This document shows positions 7,500-16,051 of a stretch of 37,982 nucleotides of DNA, piece by piece. Position numbers and translations under genes: made by a program. This DNA comes from Nitrospirae bacterium MYbinv3. Lineage in GTDB: Bacteria > Nitrospirota > Thermodesulfovibrionia > Thermodesulfovibrionales > Magnetobacteriaceae. Within the stretch, counting starts at the first letter, position 1; the number at the start of each line of letters is the position of its first letter. The notes beneath the pieces are model-generated. The model saw nothing but the letters and a program-made list of their open reading frames with translations. It was not told the DNA's origin and made no database searches. Where the stretch lies: NCBI GenBank assembly GCA_002753395.1, contig PEAB01000029.1:1-37982 (forward strand). Reading direction: 5' to 3'.

Positions 7500-8543
7500 A
7501 TGCTAACTCGGGATAAGCTCCGCACGCACAGAGGCGCTATATACTCCATCACTCTGCTTGTACCCGTAATCATAATAGCGGCATACATGCTTGTCAGCAG
7601 CAACGGTAGATTAAAGATATACAAAAAATCAAAGATAGCTATGGATACCATCATTACGCTCACCGTCGCTTCGGATTCGCAGCAGAGGGCAGAGGAGGCC
7701 ATCGAAGCGGCCTTTAACGAGATAGAGAGACTGGAGAGGCTCCTGAGCATGTTTCTGCCGCAGAGCGAGGTCTCTCTTATCAACAAGAACTCAGGTATTG
7801 CATCTGTAAAGGTCTCAGAGGACACCTATCGATTAATAAAGAAGGCGGTAGAGATTGCTGCCCTGTCAGAAGGAGCCTTTGATCCCACAATAGGACAATT
7901 ATCTACGCTGTGGGACTTTCCAAAGAAGGTCAAGCCAAAAAATGAAGAGATTAAAAAAAGGCTGCCACTGGTCAACTATCGTAACATTGTGTTTGACGAC
8001 AACCAGCGCTCTGTAATGCTCAAGATTAATGGAATGATCATCGACCTTGGCGCCATTGCAAAGGGCTACACTGCCGATAGAGTTGTGGAGGTTCTAAAGG
8101 CAAGAGGGATAAGCTCCGGCATTGCGGCTATTGCAGGGGATATCAAGACATTTGGAACAAAGCCTGACGCATCAGGCTGGCTAATAGGCATCAAGAGATC
8201 AAGAGGCGACCAGGATGGGCTTTCTGGGATCTTGACCCTCTCAGGAGAGGCTGTCTCGACCTCTGGCGATTACGAACGGTTTTTCATAGAAGACGGCGTG
8301 CGATACCATCACCTGTTAGACCCATCAACTGGTTATCCGGCAGGGGATTTCCAGAGTGTCACCGTGGTAAACCCCGATGGGCTGATAACCGACGCCATGT
8401 CAACTGCCATCTTTGTAATGGGCAGGGAAAATGGCATGAACCTTGTACGCAGATTAAATCTCAAGGTCTACGTGATTTATAAGGATGCCACAACTTATAT
8501 TACAGACAACCTTAGGGATTCGTTTGCCCAGCAACATAATTAA
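7500..8543 (+). CDS. apbE: FAD:protein FMN transferase (ApbE family)
   Basis: 347 residues with a single N-terminal membrane segment (about residues 14-32) and no lipobox, so probably anchored and facing the periplasm. ApbE proteins move FMN from FAD to a threonine of target proteins such as RnfG/RnfD or NqrB/C. Signatures: KIAMDTIITLTV at the start of the domain, DLGAIAKGYTADRV in the middle, HLLDPSTGYPAG, and the Mg-binding end DAMSTAIFVMG. An in-frame stop lies six bases upstream, fixing the start at or after 7500. GGGGAGG lies 19 bases before the ATG, which is too far to be ideal. The two genes that follow commonly accompany Rnf-type clusters, but no rnf gene is in the window. Confidence 0.93.
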   Translation: MLTRDKLRTHRGAIYSITLLVPVIIIAAYMLVSSNGRLKIYKKSKIAMDTIITLTVASDSQQRAEEAIEAAFNEIERLERLLSMFLPQSEVSLINKNSGIASVKVSEDTYRLIKKAVEIAALSEGAFDPTIGQLSTLWDFPKKVKPKNEEIKKRLPLVNYRNIVFDDNQRSVMLKINGMIIDLGAIAKGYTADRVVEVLKARGISSGIAAIAGDIKTFGTKPDASGWLIGIKRSRGDQDGLSGILTLSGEAVSTSGDYERFFIEDGVRYHHLLDPSTGYPAGDFQSVTVVNPDGLITDAMSTAIFVMGRENGMNLVRRLNLKVYVIYKDATTYITDNLRDSFAQQHN

Positions 8544-8596
8544 AACACAACGTTTCTTGCATCTAAACAGATCTAAATCTGCTTTATGTTATGAAA

Positions 8597-8744
8597 CTAT
8601 ACTTTTGCACTTTTTTGTAAACCAGCATTTTATGCAGCTCTTGAAAACAGATTCCCGCTTACGCGGGAATGACAGGAAATGGCGCATTTAGCCCCTCTAT
8701 GTCATTCCTGCGAAAGCAGGAATCCAGAAAGCACAAAACTATAG
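8597..8744 (+). repeat. MITE-like element, ATTCCCGC family, copy A
   Basis: 148 bp with inverted ends (CTATACTTTTGCACTTT and, reversed from the right, CTATAGTTTTGTGCTTT). It has two internal hairpins: ATTCCCGCTTACGCGGGAAT (8651-8670) and ATTCCTGCGAAAGCAGGAAT (8704-8723). It is flanked by a direct repeat ATGAAA (8591-8596 and 8745-8750; up to ATGAAACTA if the ends are placed inward). The right-hand duplication contains the start codon of the next gene. Confidence 0.75.
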
Positions 8745-9122
8745 ATGAAACTAAAACAGATAATTAATCTCACCACTGCTGCTGATCTCGTTTTGCTTGG
8801 CGCCATGTTGGTTATAACCACGGTTGCTACTGTATTTGTCTCCGTAGTAAGACCCAAAGGGGCTGAGGTTATAGTCGAGGTCAACAACAAGGTCATCTAT
8901 AGGCTATCCCTCAACATGGATAAGGAGTTAAACATTGGGACCATGACGATAGAGATAAAGGACTCAAGGGTGAGGGTCAAAGATGCTGACTGCCCAAACC
9001 AGCTCTGTATTAGACAGAGCTGGATAGACAGAGGCAGCATCATATGTCTGCCCAACAGGGTGGTAATATCAATATCTAACCAACCACACAAAGGGCAAGA
9101 GGTGGATGCAACAACAGGATAA
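8745..9122 (+). CDS. NusG domain II-containing membrane protein
   Basis: 125 residues. One transmembrane helix (about 12-35) precedes a small exported beta domain with the family pattern DCPNQLCIRQ (Cys83, Cys88) and ICLPNRVVI (Cys101). The molecular function of these NusG-II / DUF proteins is not established; they are often found next to ApbE and Gx-transporter genes. No Shine-Dalgarno precedes the ATG. The bases before it are the end of a MITE, and the ATG itself is in the target duplication, so translation initiation may have been altered by the insertion. It overlaps the next gene by 17 bp. Confidence 0.8.
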   Translation: MKLKQIINLTTAADLVLLGAMLVITTVATVFVSVVRPKGAEVIVEVNNKVIYRLSLNMDKELNIGTMTIEIKDSRVRVKDADCPNQLCIRQSWIDRGSIICLPNRVVISISNQPHKGQEVDATTG

Positions 9123-9624
9123 ATACAGAATAGCACTGCTTGCCTCATACGCCTTGGCACTTCATGGGTTTGAACGCATGATACCAACGCCGGTACCATG
9201 GCTGAAGTTCGGATTTGCCAACATAATAACCGTTATTACAATGATTCTATATGGATTTAAGGCGGCGCTGATGGTAACGCTCATTAGGGTTATGGTAGGC
9301 TCGTTCATGATAGGGACGTTTTTGGGTCCCGCTTTTCTTCTGAGTCTTTCGGGAGCCTTGTTGAGTGTGTTGTTTATGGGGCTTGTGTATAAGACCACAT
9401 CTAATCTCTTTAGTCCACTTGGGTTAAGTCTCATCGGGGCGTTTTTTCATAACCTGGGACAACTGATTGTTTCATATGTCTTTTTTATACGAAACATACA
9501 CTCTTTATTGGTGCTTACTCCAATTATATTGTTGTTAGGTACGGTGACCGGTTGCATAAACGGTGTGTTTTGTCTTTTCGTTCTAGAACACTTGAAAAAA
9601 GCTGCTAAAGAAGTACAATATTAA
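9106..9624 (+). CDS. Gx transporter family / heptaprenyl diphosphate synthase component I-like
   Basis: 172 residues, with about five hydrophobic segments. The pattern HGFERMIPTPVPWLKFGFANI, then a glycine-rich LRALVGSF-like stretch (here IRVMVGSFMIGTFLGPAFLLS), is typical of the COG4769 (Hpre_diP_synt_I) family. It is predicted to be an S-component-like membrane transporter of unknown cargo. It overlaps the NusG-II gene by 17 bp and so is translationally coupled. GAGGTGG abuts the ATG. ApbE, NusG-II and Gx neighbours often sit near Rnf or quinone genes, so a link to flavin or isoprenoid supply is possible but unproven. Confidence 0.8.
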   Translation: MQQQDKYRIALLASYALALHGFERMIPTPVPWLKFGFANIITVITMILYGFKAALMVTLIRVMVGSFMIGTFLGPAFLLSLSGALLSVLFMGLVYKTTSNLFSPLGLSLIGAFFHNLGQLIVSYVFFIRNIHSLLVLTPIILLLGTVTGCINGVFCLFVLEHLKKAAKEVQY

Positions 9625-9636
9625 TAGAGATATATT

Positions 9637-9825
9637 ATGAAGGTAAAGTGCCCTAAGTGTGGTAAGGCTGTTACGTGGGAAGATAACCCGCACAGACCTT
9701 TTTGTTCAAAGCGATGTAAATACTTAGACCTGGCGGCGTGGGCCAGCGGAGAGTACAGGATACCTGGAAGACCTGAAAACCACGAAGATGACGACAAAGA
9801 CCCAGAGGACGATAGCGATATATAA
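9637..9825 (+). CDS. yacG: DNA gyrase inhibitor YacG-like zinc protein
   Basis: 62 residues. Zinc knuckle C5-x2-C8 and C23-x3-C27, with FCSKRCKYLDLAAWASGEYRIPG closely following the family pattern, then an acidic tail (EDDDKDPEDDSD). YacG binds GyrB and inhibits supercoiling in E. coli. The gene is 12 bp after the Gx gene and 17 bp before dapB; the Shine-Dalgarno is weak. Confidence 0.88.
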   Translation: MKVKCPKCGKAVTWEDNPHRPFCSKRCKYLDLAAWASGEYRIPGRPENHEDDDKDPEDDSDI

Positions 9826-9842
9826 AAGAAAACGGAGGTATT

Positions 9843-10646
9843 ATGCTTAAGATAGTAGTGGCTGGCGCCGCAGGAAAGATGGGACAGAGGATAGGCGCTC
9901 TGGCCGCACAAAACCAACAGATAAACCTGACAGGCGCCCTTGAAAGAAAAGGACACGCCTCAGTTGGCAGGGATTTTGCCGAGGTGGCCGGCGTACCAAA
10001 AACAGGTGTTATAATATCTGACAACGTCGAGGACACCATTGCTTTAGCAGATGTGGTTATTGACTTTACATCACCTGAGTCAACGTTAAACAACGCAAGG
10101 GTGTGTGTTGTGTTAAAGAAGCCCATAGTCACAGGCACCACCGGGTTGAGTGAACAACAGGTAGAGGAGATAAGTGGCATGAGTGCAAGCATCCCTATCG
10201 TTTTTTCACCAAACATGTCGGTAGGAGTAAACCTGTTGTTAAAGGTTTTGAGCGACGTAGCCCCGATCTTGGCAGATGACTACGACATAGAGATAATTGA
10301 GGCGCATCACAGGCTTAAAAAGGATGCCCCTAGCGGTACCGCCCTCAAGATGGCCAACGTTATAGCACAGTCTATTGGCAGGAATCTTGGTGAGGTAGCC
10401 GTTTATGCCCGACAGGGTATTATCGGTGAGCGGACGCGGGAAAAGATAGGGATACAGACCATCAGAGCCGGAGATATCGTAGGAGAACACACCATCCTCT
10501 TTGGAACTACAGGGGAGCGTATAGAGTTCACCCACAAGGCATCCAGCAGAGACACGTTTGCCGCAGGAGCGCTCAGGGCAGCCTTATGGCTCAAGGACAA
10601 ACCCTCTGGTCTATATGACATGCAGGACGTCCTTGGACTAAAGTAA
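9843..10646 (+). CDS. dapB: 4-hydroxy-tetrahydrodipicolinate reductase
   Basis: 267 residues, the family size. It reduces the dapA product with NAD(P)H on the way to diaminopimelate and lysine. The Rossmann motif GAAGKMG is at residues 8-14. The catalytic region EAHHRLKKDAPSGTA (residues 153-167) carries the His pair and the substrate-binding SGT. GGAGG lies five bases before the ATG. It is probably cotranscribed with yacG. The other dap genes are not in the window. Confidence 0.97.
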   Translation: MLKIVVAGAAGKMGQRIGALAAQNQQINLTGALERKGHASVGRDFAEVAGVPKTGVIISDNVEDTIALADVVIDFTSPESTLNNARVCVVLKKPIVTGTTGLSEQQVEEISGMSASIPIVFSPNMSVGVNLLLKVLSDVAPILADDYDIEIIEAHHRLKKDAPSGTALKMANVIAQSIGRNLGEVAVYARQGIIGERTREKIGIQTIRAGDIVGEHTILFGTTGERIEFTHKASSRDTFAAGALRAALWLKDKPSGLYDMQDVLGLK

Positions 10647-10654
10647 AGTGTATC

Positions 10655-10813
10655 CTATTAAAAAAACATGATAAATTTCTTTTATGATTTCAAGACTATG
10701 GATTCCCGCTTGCGCGGGAATGACAGCAATCGCCGTTTTCCAAGTATGTCATTCCACAGCCTGCCCCTGGCTTGAACAGGGGTAAGCAGGAATCAAGAAA
10801 GCATAAAAGTATA
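10655..10813 (+). repeat. MITE-like element, ATTCCCGC family, copy C (degenerate)
   Basis: Contains the hairpin ATTCCCGCTTGCGCGGGAAT (10702-10721) followed by GACAGCAATCGCC. The right end AAGCATAAAAGTATA mirrors the family end. An extra G/C-rich hairpin (GCCCCTGGCTTGAACAGGGG, about 10763-10782) is inserted. The left end is poorly conserved. It fills most of the 249-bp dapB to glycosyltransferase gap. Confidence 0.6.
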
Positions 10814-10895
10814 ATTACCATGAAATATAAAGAAAATACGTAAAAGTTGTATTTTTCTAAGCCGCACTTGATAAAATCCATGATGGAGCCTCGAT

Positions 10896-13800
10896 ATGAT
10901 GACGCAGGGTGAGAGGAAGTTTCTCATGCTACATCTCCTTGCTCTTTTGACGGCATTTTTGATGAAGCTCTACCTGGCAACCATCGTAGAGGGATATCCG
11001 GCGGACATAAGCTGCTTTAGATCGTGGGCAATCTATGTTGCCGAGAGGGGGTTTGCCAACTTCTACAACGGCGAGATATTTGCCGATTATCCGCCTGGAT
11101 ACATCTACGTCCTTTACATCGTTGGCAAGATCAGGCTGGCGCTTTCAATGTCATATTCTACAACAGCGTACCTTGTCCTCGTTAAGCTGCCTCCTATTGC
11201 AACAGACATCATCGCAGCCCACATCGTATACCTCCTTGCTAAGAGAAACTTATCAACAGCAACAGCCTTCTTCCTATCAGCGTTATATGCCTTTAACCCG
11301 GCGGTGATTGTAAATAGTAGCCTCTGGGGGCAGGTAGATGCCGTCTTTACCCTCTGCATCCTGTTGACCTTGATGGCGATTACCAAAGAACGATTGATTG
11401 AAGCATCTGTACTGTTTGCCCTGTCGGTACTCATTAAGCCACAGGCGCTGATCTTTACTCCGGTGATGGCATTTGCCTTCATGCAAAAAAGGTCGTTTAA
11501 GACCATCGCAAGTGGGGTGACCTGCGCTATTGCCTTCTTTGCCATTGCAGTTATACCGTTTTCTTTAAACAAGGGCGTCTTCTGGATCTTTCACCACTAC
11601 CAAAAGACGCTCGCCTCCTATCCGTATGCCTCACTAAATGCCTTTAACCTCTTCTCTCTGACGGGAGGCAACTTTCAGTCAGACTCTACGCTGTTTCTAT
11701 CCCTGCAATACTCTACCTGGGGAGTTATCTTTATCCTCTGGACAGTTATCGTTGCATCGTATTTTTTTTATAAGGACTCATCTCCTAAAAATCTGTCTTT
11801 TATAGCCCTGTTTATCATAACTGCCGTCTACGTTACAACGTCAAAGATGCACGACCGTTACCTGTTTCCAGCCATGTTGATAGCCCTCCTTAACTACATT
11901 CACACAAAGGACAGGCGGATATTATATATCTATGCAGCCATCTCTACCACGCTGTTTATTAATGAGGCATACGTGTTGAGTCTAGCACTGCGAGGGTCTT
12001 TTCATATCCCCGTGTTTGACTCCTTGATGCTGACGGTATCGGCCATAAACGTATCAATATTAATCTGCCTCATACTTGTTGGCAACGACTTAGTCCATAA
12101 CAGGGTCAAGGAGTTTGAAAATGTACCTAAATTCGCCCCCTCCACAAAGACTGATGATGTATTGTTGCCGAGGGTGCATAAGAAATTAATTGGAACAAAG
12201 ATATTTTTTAATGGGGTCAAGGGGACTGGTCCCCTTGCGAATGGGTCTGAGGGGAGGCAGAGCCTCCCCTCCTTTGACAACACCCATGAATTTCTTATGC
12301 GCCCGTTGCCAATGCCAATTGTTGATTTTCTACAGAAAAGGGATTATATAATTATAGCGTTTTTTATATTGCTTAATACCGTTTTAGTCTTTTACAAACT
12401 TGGTTCGTCAAAGGCGCCGGAGACTTACTGGAAACCAGCCGCTGAGACCGAATCCGTAGCCATTGAGTTTGAAAATATAAACGAGGTCTCTAAGGTCTGC
12501 TTCTTTGGCGGTATCGGAGAAGGTCAGTACGGCATAACATACCAAACTCCCCCCCCAACACCCCCCCTGGTGGGACAGCCCAACACCGGTAAACATATCA
12601 ACGCAGGCATGTTGAAACAGGTCTTTGTCTTTGAATGGCGATGCAGCACGGTTGACTTTAGCGCAAACAACGTCTTTGTCAATGTCCAGAAATCCGGCGC
12701 TATGCTTAACGAGATTGGATTTTTTGACAAGTCCAACAACCTCATAAAGATACGATCCCTCAAACACGTTAATCCACACCCCAACAGTGTTGGGAAGGTT
12801 GAGTACCTCATCGACGAGCAGAAGACAGTACCCAATGCGCCTTCATATCTCAACAGCACGTACTTTGACGAGATATACTTTGCCCGCACGGCTTATGAGC
12901 AGATCCACGGCATAACCCCATATTACGAGAACACTCATCCACCATTTGGGAAACACATCATCGCCGTTGGTGTTGCCCTGCTTGGAATGAACCCGTTTGG
13001 CTGGAGGATAGCTGGCGTTGTGGCCGCTATCTTCATGATTGTACTTATGTACGTATTTGGCAGACAGATATTTGACTCTACACGGTATGCCGTTATAGTC
13101 GCCTTTCTAATGACTTTTGAGTTTATGCGCTTCGTGCAGGGTCGCATAGCCACCATCGACATTTTTGCCGTGTGCTTTATTATCATGATGTACTATTTCA
13201 TGTATCGGTACTACGTGCTCAACAGCCACAACAGGTCATTGAAGGAGACTCTACTTCCACTTGGCCTCTCTGGAGCGTCATTTGGCGTGGGCGCAGCCAC
13301 AAAGTGGATATGCCTTTACGCCGGAGCAGGGCTTGCCGTTGTGTTTTTTGCCTCACTTTACTTCAGATACAACGACAATCTAAGGGTAATAGAAAAAACT
13401 TTATTACAGAGATCAAAGAAGAAACTCACTATTAAGAAAGAAACAGCATCACTACCTATTACGACTTTAGGGTTTTATAGGGATACCATATTGTGGGCAT
13501 GTCTGTTCTTTGTCATCATCCCGTTGATAATCTACGGTTTTTCATATCTGCCGCTATGGCTGTCAGAACCTACGCGTACTTTTTTCGACTACGTTGAGAC
13601 AAGCCAAACGCATATGTTTAACTACCATAAGAACTTAGTGGCAACCCATTCTTTCTCATCCAAGTGGTACGAGTGGCCGCTACTGAAAAGACCCCTCTGG
13701 ATGTATGCCGGCCAACCACCCCAGCTTCCTGTGGGGATTAGGGGGGAGGGTCTGGTATCAAGTATAGTGTCGATGGGCAATCCGGCAATCTGGTGGCTGT

Positions 13801-14153
13801 TTGCACCGGTCTTATTAATAGTTGTACTGCTATGGTTTAAGAGCCGTGACAGGGTCTTGTTCTTTCTATTGACAGGGGCGGCGGCTCAGTATCTACCGTG
13901 GGTAGCCGTCCCGCGGTTGACTTTTATATACCATTTCTTTGCAAGTGTCCCTTTCTTGATCCTCTTTATAACTTATGTCCTTAAGTGGTTGGAGGATAGG
14001 AATAAAAGCCTGTGTTATCTCACTTACTGTTATCTTACGGTGGTGTTTGTGTTGTTTGTGCTGTTTTACCCTGTGCTATCAGGTATGGTTGTAAGTAAAT
14101 CATACGTAAGCACGTTTCTTAGATGGTTTGAAAGCTGGATATTGTTTAGTTAA
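10896..14153 (+). CDS. Two-module GT39-type glycosyltransferase, polytopic membrane protein
   Basis: 1085 residues. Module 1 (about 1-410) resembles GPI18/PIG-V-like mannosyltransferases: an extracytoplasmic loop with DISCFRSWA, later YPPGYIYVLY, and NSSLWGQVDAVF. Module 2 (about 475-1085) is a dolichyl/polyprenyl-phosphate mannose-protein mannosyltransferase: catalytic-loop acid pair YFDEIYFAR, then NTHPPFGKHII and WPLLKRPLWMY with GNPAIWW. It is expected to transfer a sugar from a polyprenyl phosphate at the outer face of the membrane. Fused proteins of this type exist in anaerobes. The linker at residues 426-472 is encoded by an inserted repeat element and its target duplication. G/C-rich stretches at 12544-12590 and 13712-13750 encode further insert-like loops. 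GGAG lies nine bases before the ATG; an ATG one codon later is equally possible. Confidence 0.88.
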   Translation: MMTQGERKFLMLHLLALLTAFLMKLYLATIVEGYPADISCFRSWAIYVAERGFANFYNGEIFADYPPGYIYVLYIVGKIRLALSMSYSTTAYLVLVKLPPIATDIIAAHIVYLLAKRNLSTATAFFLSALYAFNPAVIVNSSLWGQVDAVFTLCILLTLMAITKERLIEASVLFALSVLIKPQALIFTPVMAFAFMQKRSFKTIASGVTCAIAFFAIAVIPFSLNKGVFWIFHHYQKTLASYPYASLNAFNLFSLTGGNFQSDSTLFLSLQYSTWGVIFILWTVIVASYFFYKDSSPKNLSFIALFIITAVYVTTSKMHDRYLFPAMLIALLNYIHTKDRRILYIYAAISTTLFINEAYVLSLALRGSFHIPVFDSLMLTVSAINVSILICLILVGNDLVHNRVKEFENVPKFAPSTKTDDVLLPRVHKKLIGTKIFFNGVKGTGPLANGSEGRQSLPSFDNTHEFLMRPLPMPIVDFLQKRDYIIIAFFILLNTVLVFYKLGSSKAPETYWKPAAETESVAIEFENINEVSKVCFFGGIGEGQYGITYQTPPPTPPLVGQPNTGKHINAGMLKQVFVFEWRCSTVDFSANNVFVNVQKSGAMLNEIGFFDKSNNLIKIRSLKHVNPHPNSVGKVEYLIDEQKTVPNAPSYLNSTYFDEIYFARTAYEQIHGITPYYENTHPPFGKHIIAVGVALLGMNPFGWRIAGVVAAIFMIVLMYVFGRQIFDSTRYAVIVAFLMTFEFMRFVQGRIATIDIFAVCFIIMMYYFMYRYYVLNSHNRSLKETLLPLGLSGASFGVGAATKWICLYAGAGLAVVFFASLYFRYNDNLRVIEKTLLQRSKKKLTIKKETASLPITTLGFYRDTILWACLFFVIIPLIIYGFSYLPLWLSEPTRTFFDYVETSQTHMFNYHKNLVATHSFSSKWYEWPLLKRPLWMYAGQPPQLPVGIRGEGLVSSIVSMGNPAIWWLFAPVLLIVVLLWFKSRDRVLFFLLTGAAAQYLPWVAVPRLTFIYHFFASVPFLILFITYVLKWLEDRNKSLCYLTYCYLTVVFVLFVLFYPVLSGMVVSKSYVSTFLRWFESWILFS
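12172..12304 (+). repeat. Hairpin-core element inside the glycosyltransferase gene
   Basis: 133 bp with inverted ends GGGTGCATAAGAAATT (left) and, reversed from the right, GGGCGCATAAGAAATT. The core CAAGGGGACTGGTCCCCTTG is at 12218-12237, with a second hairpin GGGGAGGCAGAGCCTCCCC after it. It is flanked by GTTGCCGA (12164-12171) and GTTGCCAA (12305-12312), an 8-bp target duplication with one change. Element plus duplication is 141 bp, exactly 47 codons, with no stop in the host frame. Confidence 0.85.
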
Positions 14154-14160
14154 AAAAACT

Positions 14161-14191
14161 GGTAGTCCTGCACAATGGGACTGGTCCCCTT
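14161..14191. repeat. Chimeric remnant: IS1-type end joined to the hairpin core
   Basis: GGTAGTCCTGCACA (14161-14174), an IS1-type terminal repeat, runs directly into ATGGGACTGGTCCCCTTT, a partial hairpin core. It lies in the 37-bp gap between the convergent glycosyltransferase and dnaG genes and could serve both as a terminator stem. Confidence 0.55.
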
Positions 14192-15918
14192 TATAGCTTA
14201 CACATCTGTCTCTTGAGCTGCATTTGCCGACTCAGCAGCTCTTGGATCTCATCGTTGTCGGTTGCTGGATCAGCCTTTCTGAGACGATCTATTACGACGC
14301 TCATGTCTTTCTCCAATACCTGCTTCTTGATGCACTTGACGTAGTCCTCTATGTTTTTATCGATATTGTCTGTGTCTATGGCTGGTTCGAGCATAAAACC
14401 ACTGATATAGGCCATCTCATCCGGGTTAAAAATCCTGGAAAGGCTGTCAAAGGTTGGAGCAACAGATCTATGGATAAGGGCATCAAAGACCCGCCTTATG
14501 AGATTCTTACTGAGGCAGTCTAGACTCAATCTCTCCCTGACAATTTTAAGACCATCAGGAAAACACAGACAGAGATTTAACAGCGTCTCCTCCATAGACA
14601 TCTTGACCGTGGGCGGCGGCTGTGCAGACTGAACTGGTCTTGATGGCTTAACCCTTCTAAGATCATCTCTAAGAACACCCTCTGATATAGATGCCTTGTT
14701 TGACAGCTCGGCTATAAGAGAACCCCTCAGAACAGCGTCGTCTACGTCGGATATGCAGGCATAAAGCTCCCTGAAGTTATCCATGCCATAACCTCCGGCT
14801 GCAAGGAAAAAATCGACAAGCCCACGCGATCTCAAAAGCATCTGCTTAAATGCCTCAGCTCCATTTGCCCTCAAAAAACTGTCGGGGTCATCTTTTTTAG
14901 GAAGGAGCAGCGCCTTACCGCTTATCCCGTTTTTGTACAGGATGGTCAGTGCACGCTTTGCCGCCCTTAATCCTGCATCATCGCCATCGAATACGACGCA
15001 GACCTGCCTCGTATGCCGCTTGAGTGTCTTGACGTGCTCCTCTGTTAATGCAGTACCAAGGGGGGCACACACATTGACAAAACCATACTGTACACACACA
15101 ATGACGTCAAGGTAGCCTTCAACCACAATTGCATAGCCGCTCTTAGTAATCGACTCCCTTGCCAGACTCAGACCAAATAATACCAGCTTTTTTTTAAACA
15201 ACGCTGATTCAGCCGAGTTTAGATACTTAGGTTGGCCATCGTTGATGACCCTGCCACCAAACGCTATAGTCTGCCCATGAAGGTTTGTTATGGGAAAGGT
15301 CACCCTGTTGCGGAATACATCATAGATGCTTTGCTCTTTTTGATAAACGAGCGAGGTCTGTTTTATATCGATATCGGAAAACCCCTTATGTTTTAGATAT
15401 CTGTATAGATTATCCCAGCCCTCAGGTGCAAACCCAAGCGAAAAACGATCGATTACATCTGGGATAATCCCGCGGTTTTTTAGATATTGATTTGCAACTT
15501 GGCTCTTTTTAAGCATCTCAACGTAAAACTCCCTCGCAGTGGCAAGTATCTGTAAAAATATGGCTCTCTTTTCAGACCCCTCGACCCCTGAGGGTGTTGC
15601 TGCCCATCGTTGGTCAGCAGGTTGCGGGGTGAATTTTATACCGCAACGTTGGGCCAGAAGCTGTAGGGCCTCAACGAAGCTTAGATGCTCATGCTTCATA
15701 ATGAAGGCTATGACATCACCACCAGTGCCACAACCAAAGCAATGAAATATCTGCTTTTGAGGGCTTACCATAAAAGAAGGGGTTTTCTCCGTGTGAAACG
15801 GACAAAGCCCCTTGTAATTTGTTCCAGCTTTTTTGAGTTCAACGTAATCAGAAATTATGCCGACTATATCAGTCTGAGTCCTGATCTCTTCTGAAAGACC
15901 CATGTAATCTATGGTCAT
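14191..15918 (-). CDS. dnaG: DNA primase
   Basis: 575 residues, close to the usual 580-600. It makes RNA primers at the replication fork. The zinc-binding domain has C39, H42, C60, C63 (CPFHTEKTPSF ... CFGCG). The TOPRIM core has VVEGYLDVI (glutamate 267) and DGDDAG (311-316). A C-terminal helicase-binding region ends in QMQLKRQMCKL. AGGAGAG lies 13 bases before the ATG; M6 (MGLSEEI) is an alternative start but lacks its own site. It follows rpsU on the same strand by 133 bp, as in the classical rpsU-dnaG-rpoD operon. rpoD is not downstream; the convergent glycosyltransferase occupies that place. Confidence 0.97.
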   Translation of the reverse strand: MTIDYMGLSEEIRTQTDIVGIISDYVELKKAGTNYKGLCPFHTEKTPSFMVSPQKQIFHCFGCGTGGDVIAFIMKHEHLSFVEALQLLAQRCGIKFTPQPADQRWAATPSGVEGSEKRAIFLQILATAREFYVEMLKKSQVANQYLKNRGIIPDVIDRFSLGFAPEGWDNLYRYLKHKGFSDIDIKQTSLVYQKEQSIYDVFRNRVTFPITNLHGQTIAFGGRVINDGQPKYLNSAESALFKKKLVLFGLSLARESITKSGYAIVVEGYLDVIVCVQYGFVNVCAPLGTALTEEHVKTLKRHTRQVCVVFDGDDAGLRAAKRALTILYKNGISGKALLLPKKDDPDSFLRANGAEAFKQMLLRSRGLVDFFLAAGGYGMDNFRELYACISDVDDAVLRGSLIAELSNKASISEGVLRDDLRRVKPSRPVQSAQPPPTVKMSMEETLLNLCLCFPDGLKIVRERLSLDCLSKNLIRRVFDALIHRSVAPTFDSLSRIFNPDEMAYISGFMLEPAIDTDNIDKNIEDYVKCIKKQVLEKDMSVVIDRLRKADPATDNDEIQELLSRQMQLKRQMCKL

Positions 15919-16051
15919 CGAGTCTAAGACTCTCCTCTTAATACTTTCTTACAGTTATTAGGGGGACACAACACCGTCTCCACGCGTTTCTGCCTCAGAA
16001 AGATCACAGCCTTCATAAAGGTTTTCGTTATAACTCGTTGTTCAGATCCGC

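Noticed and set aside
8651-8723. CRISPR-like or terminator-only reading of the ATTCCCGC hairpins
   Set aside because: There is no regular spacing and only two hairpins per locus, and there are shared flanks and duplications; a mobile element fits better.
12408-12889. Minus-strand frames within the glycosyltransferase
   Set aside because: These are shadows created by the G/C-rich repeats and the coding bias of the plus strand.
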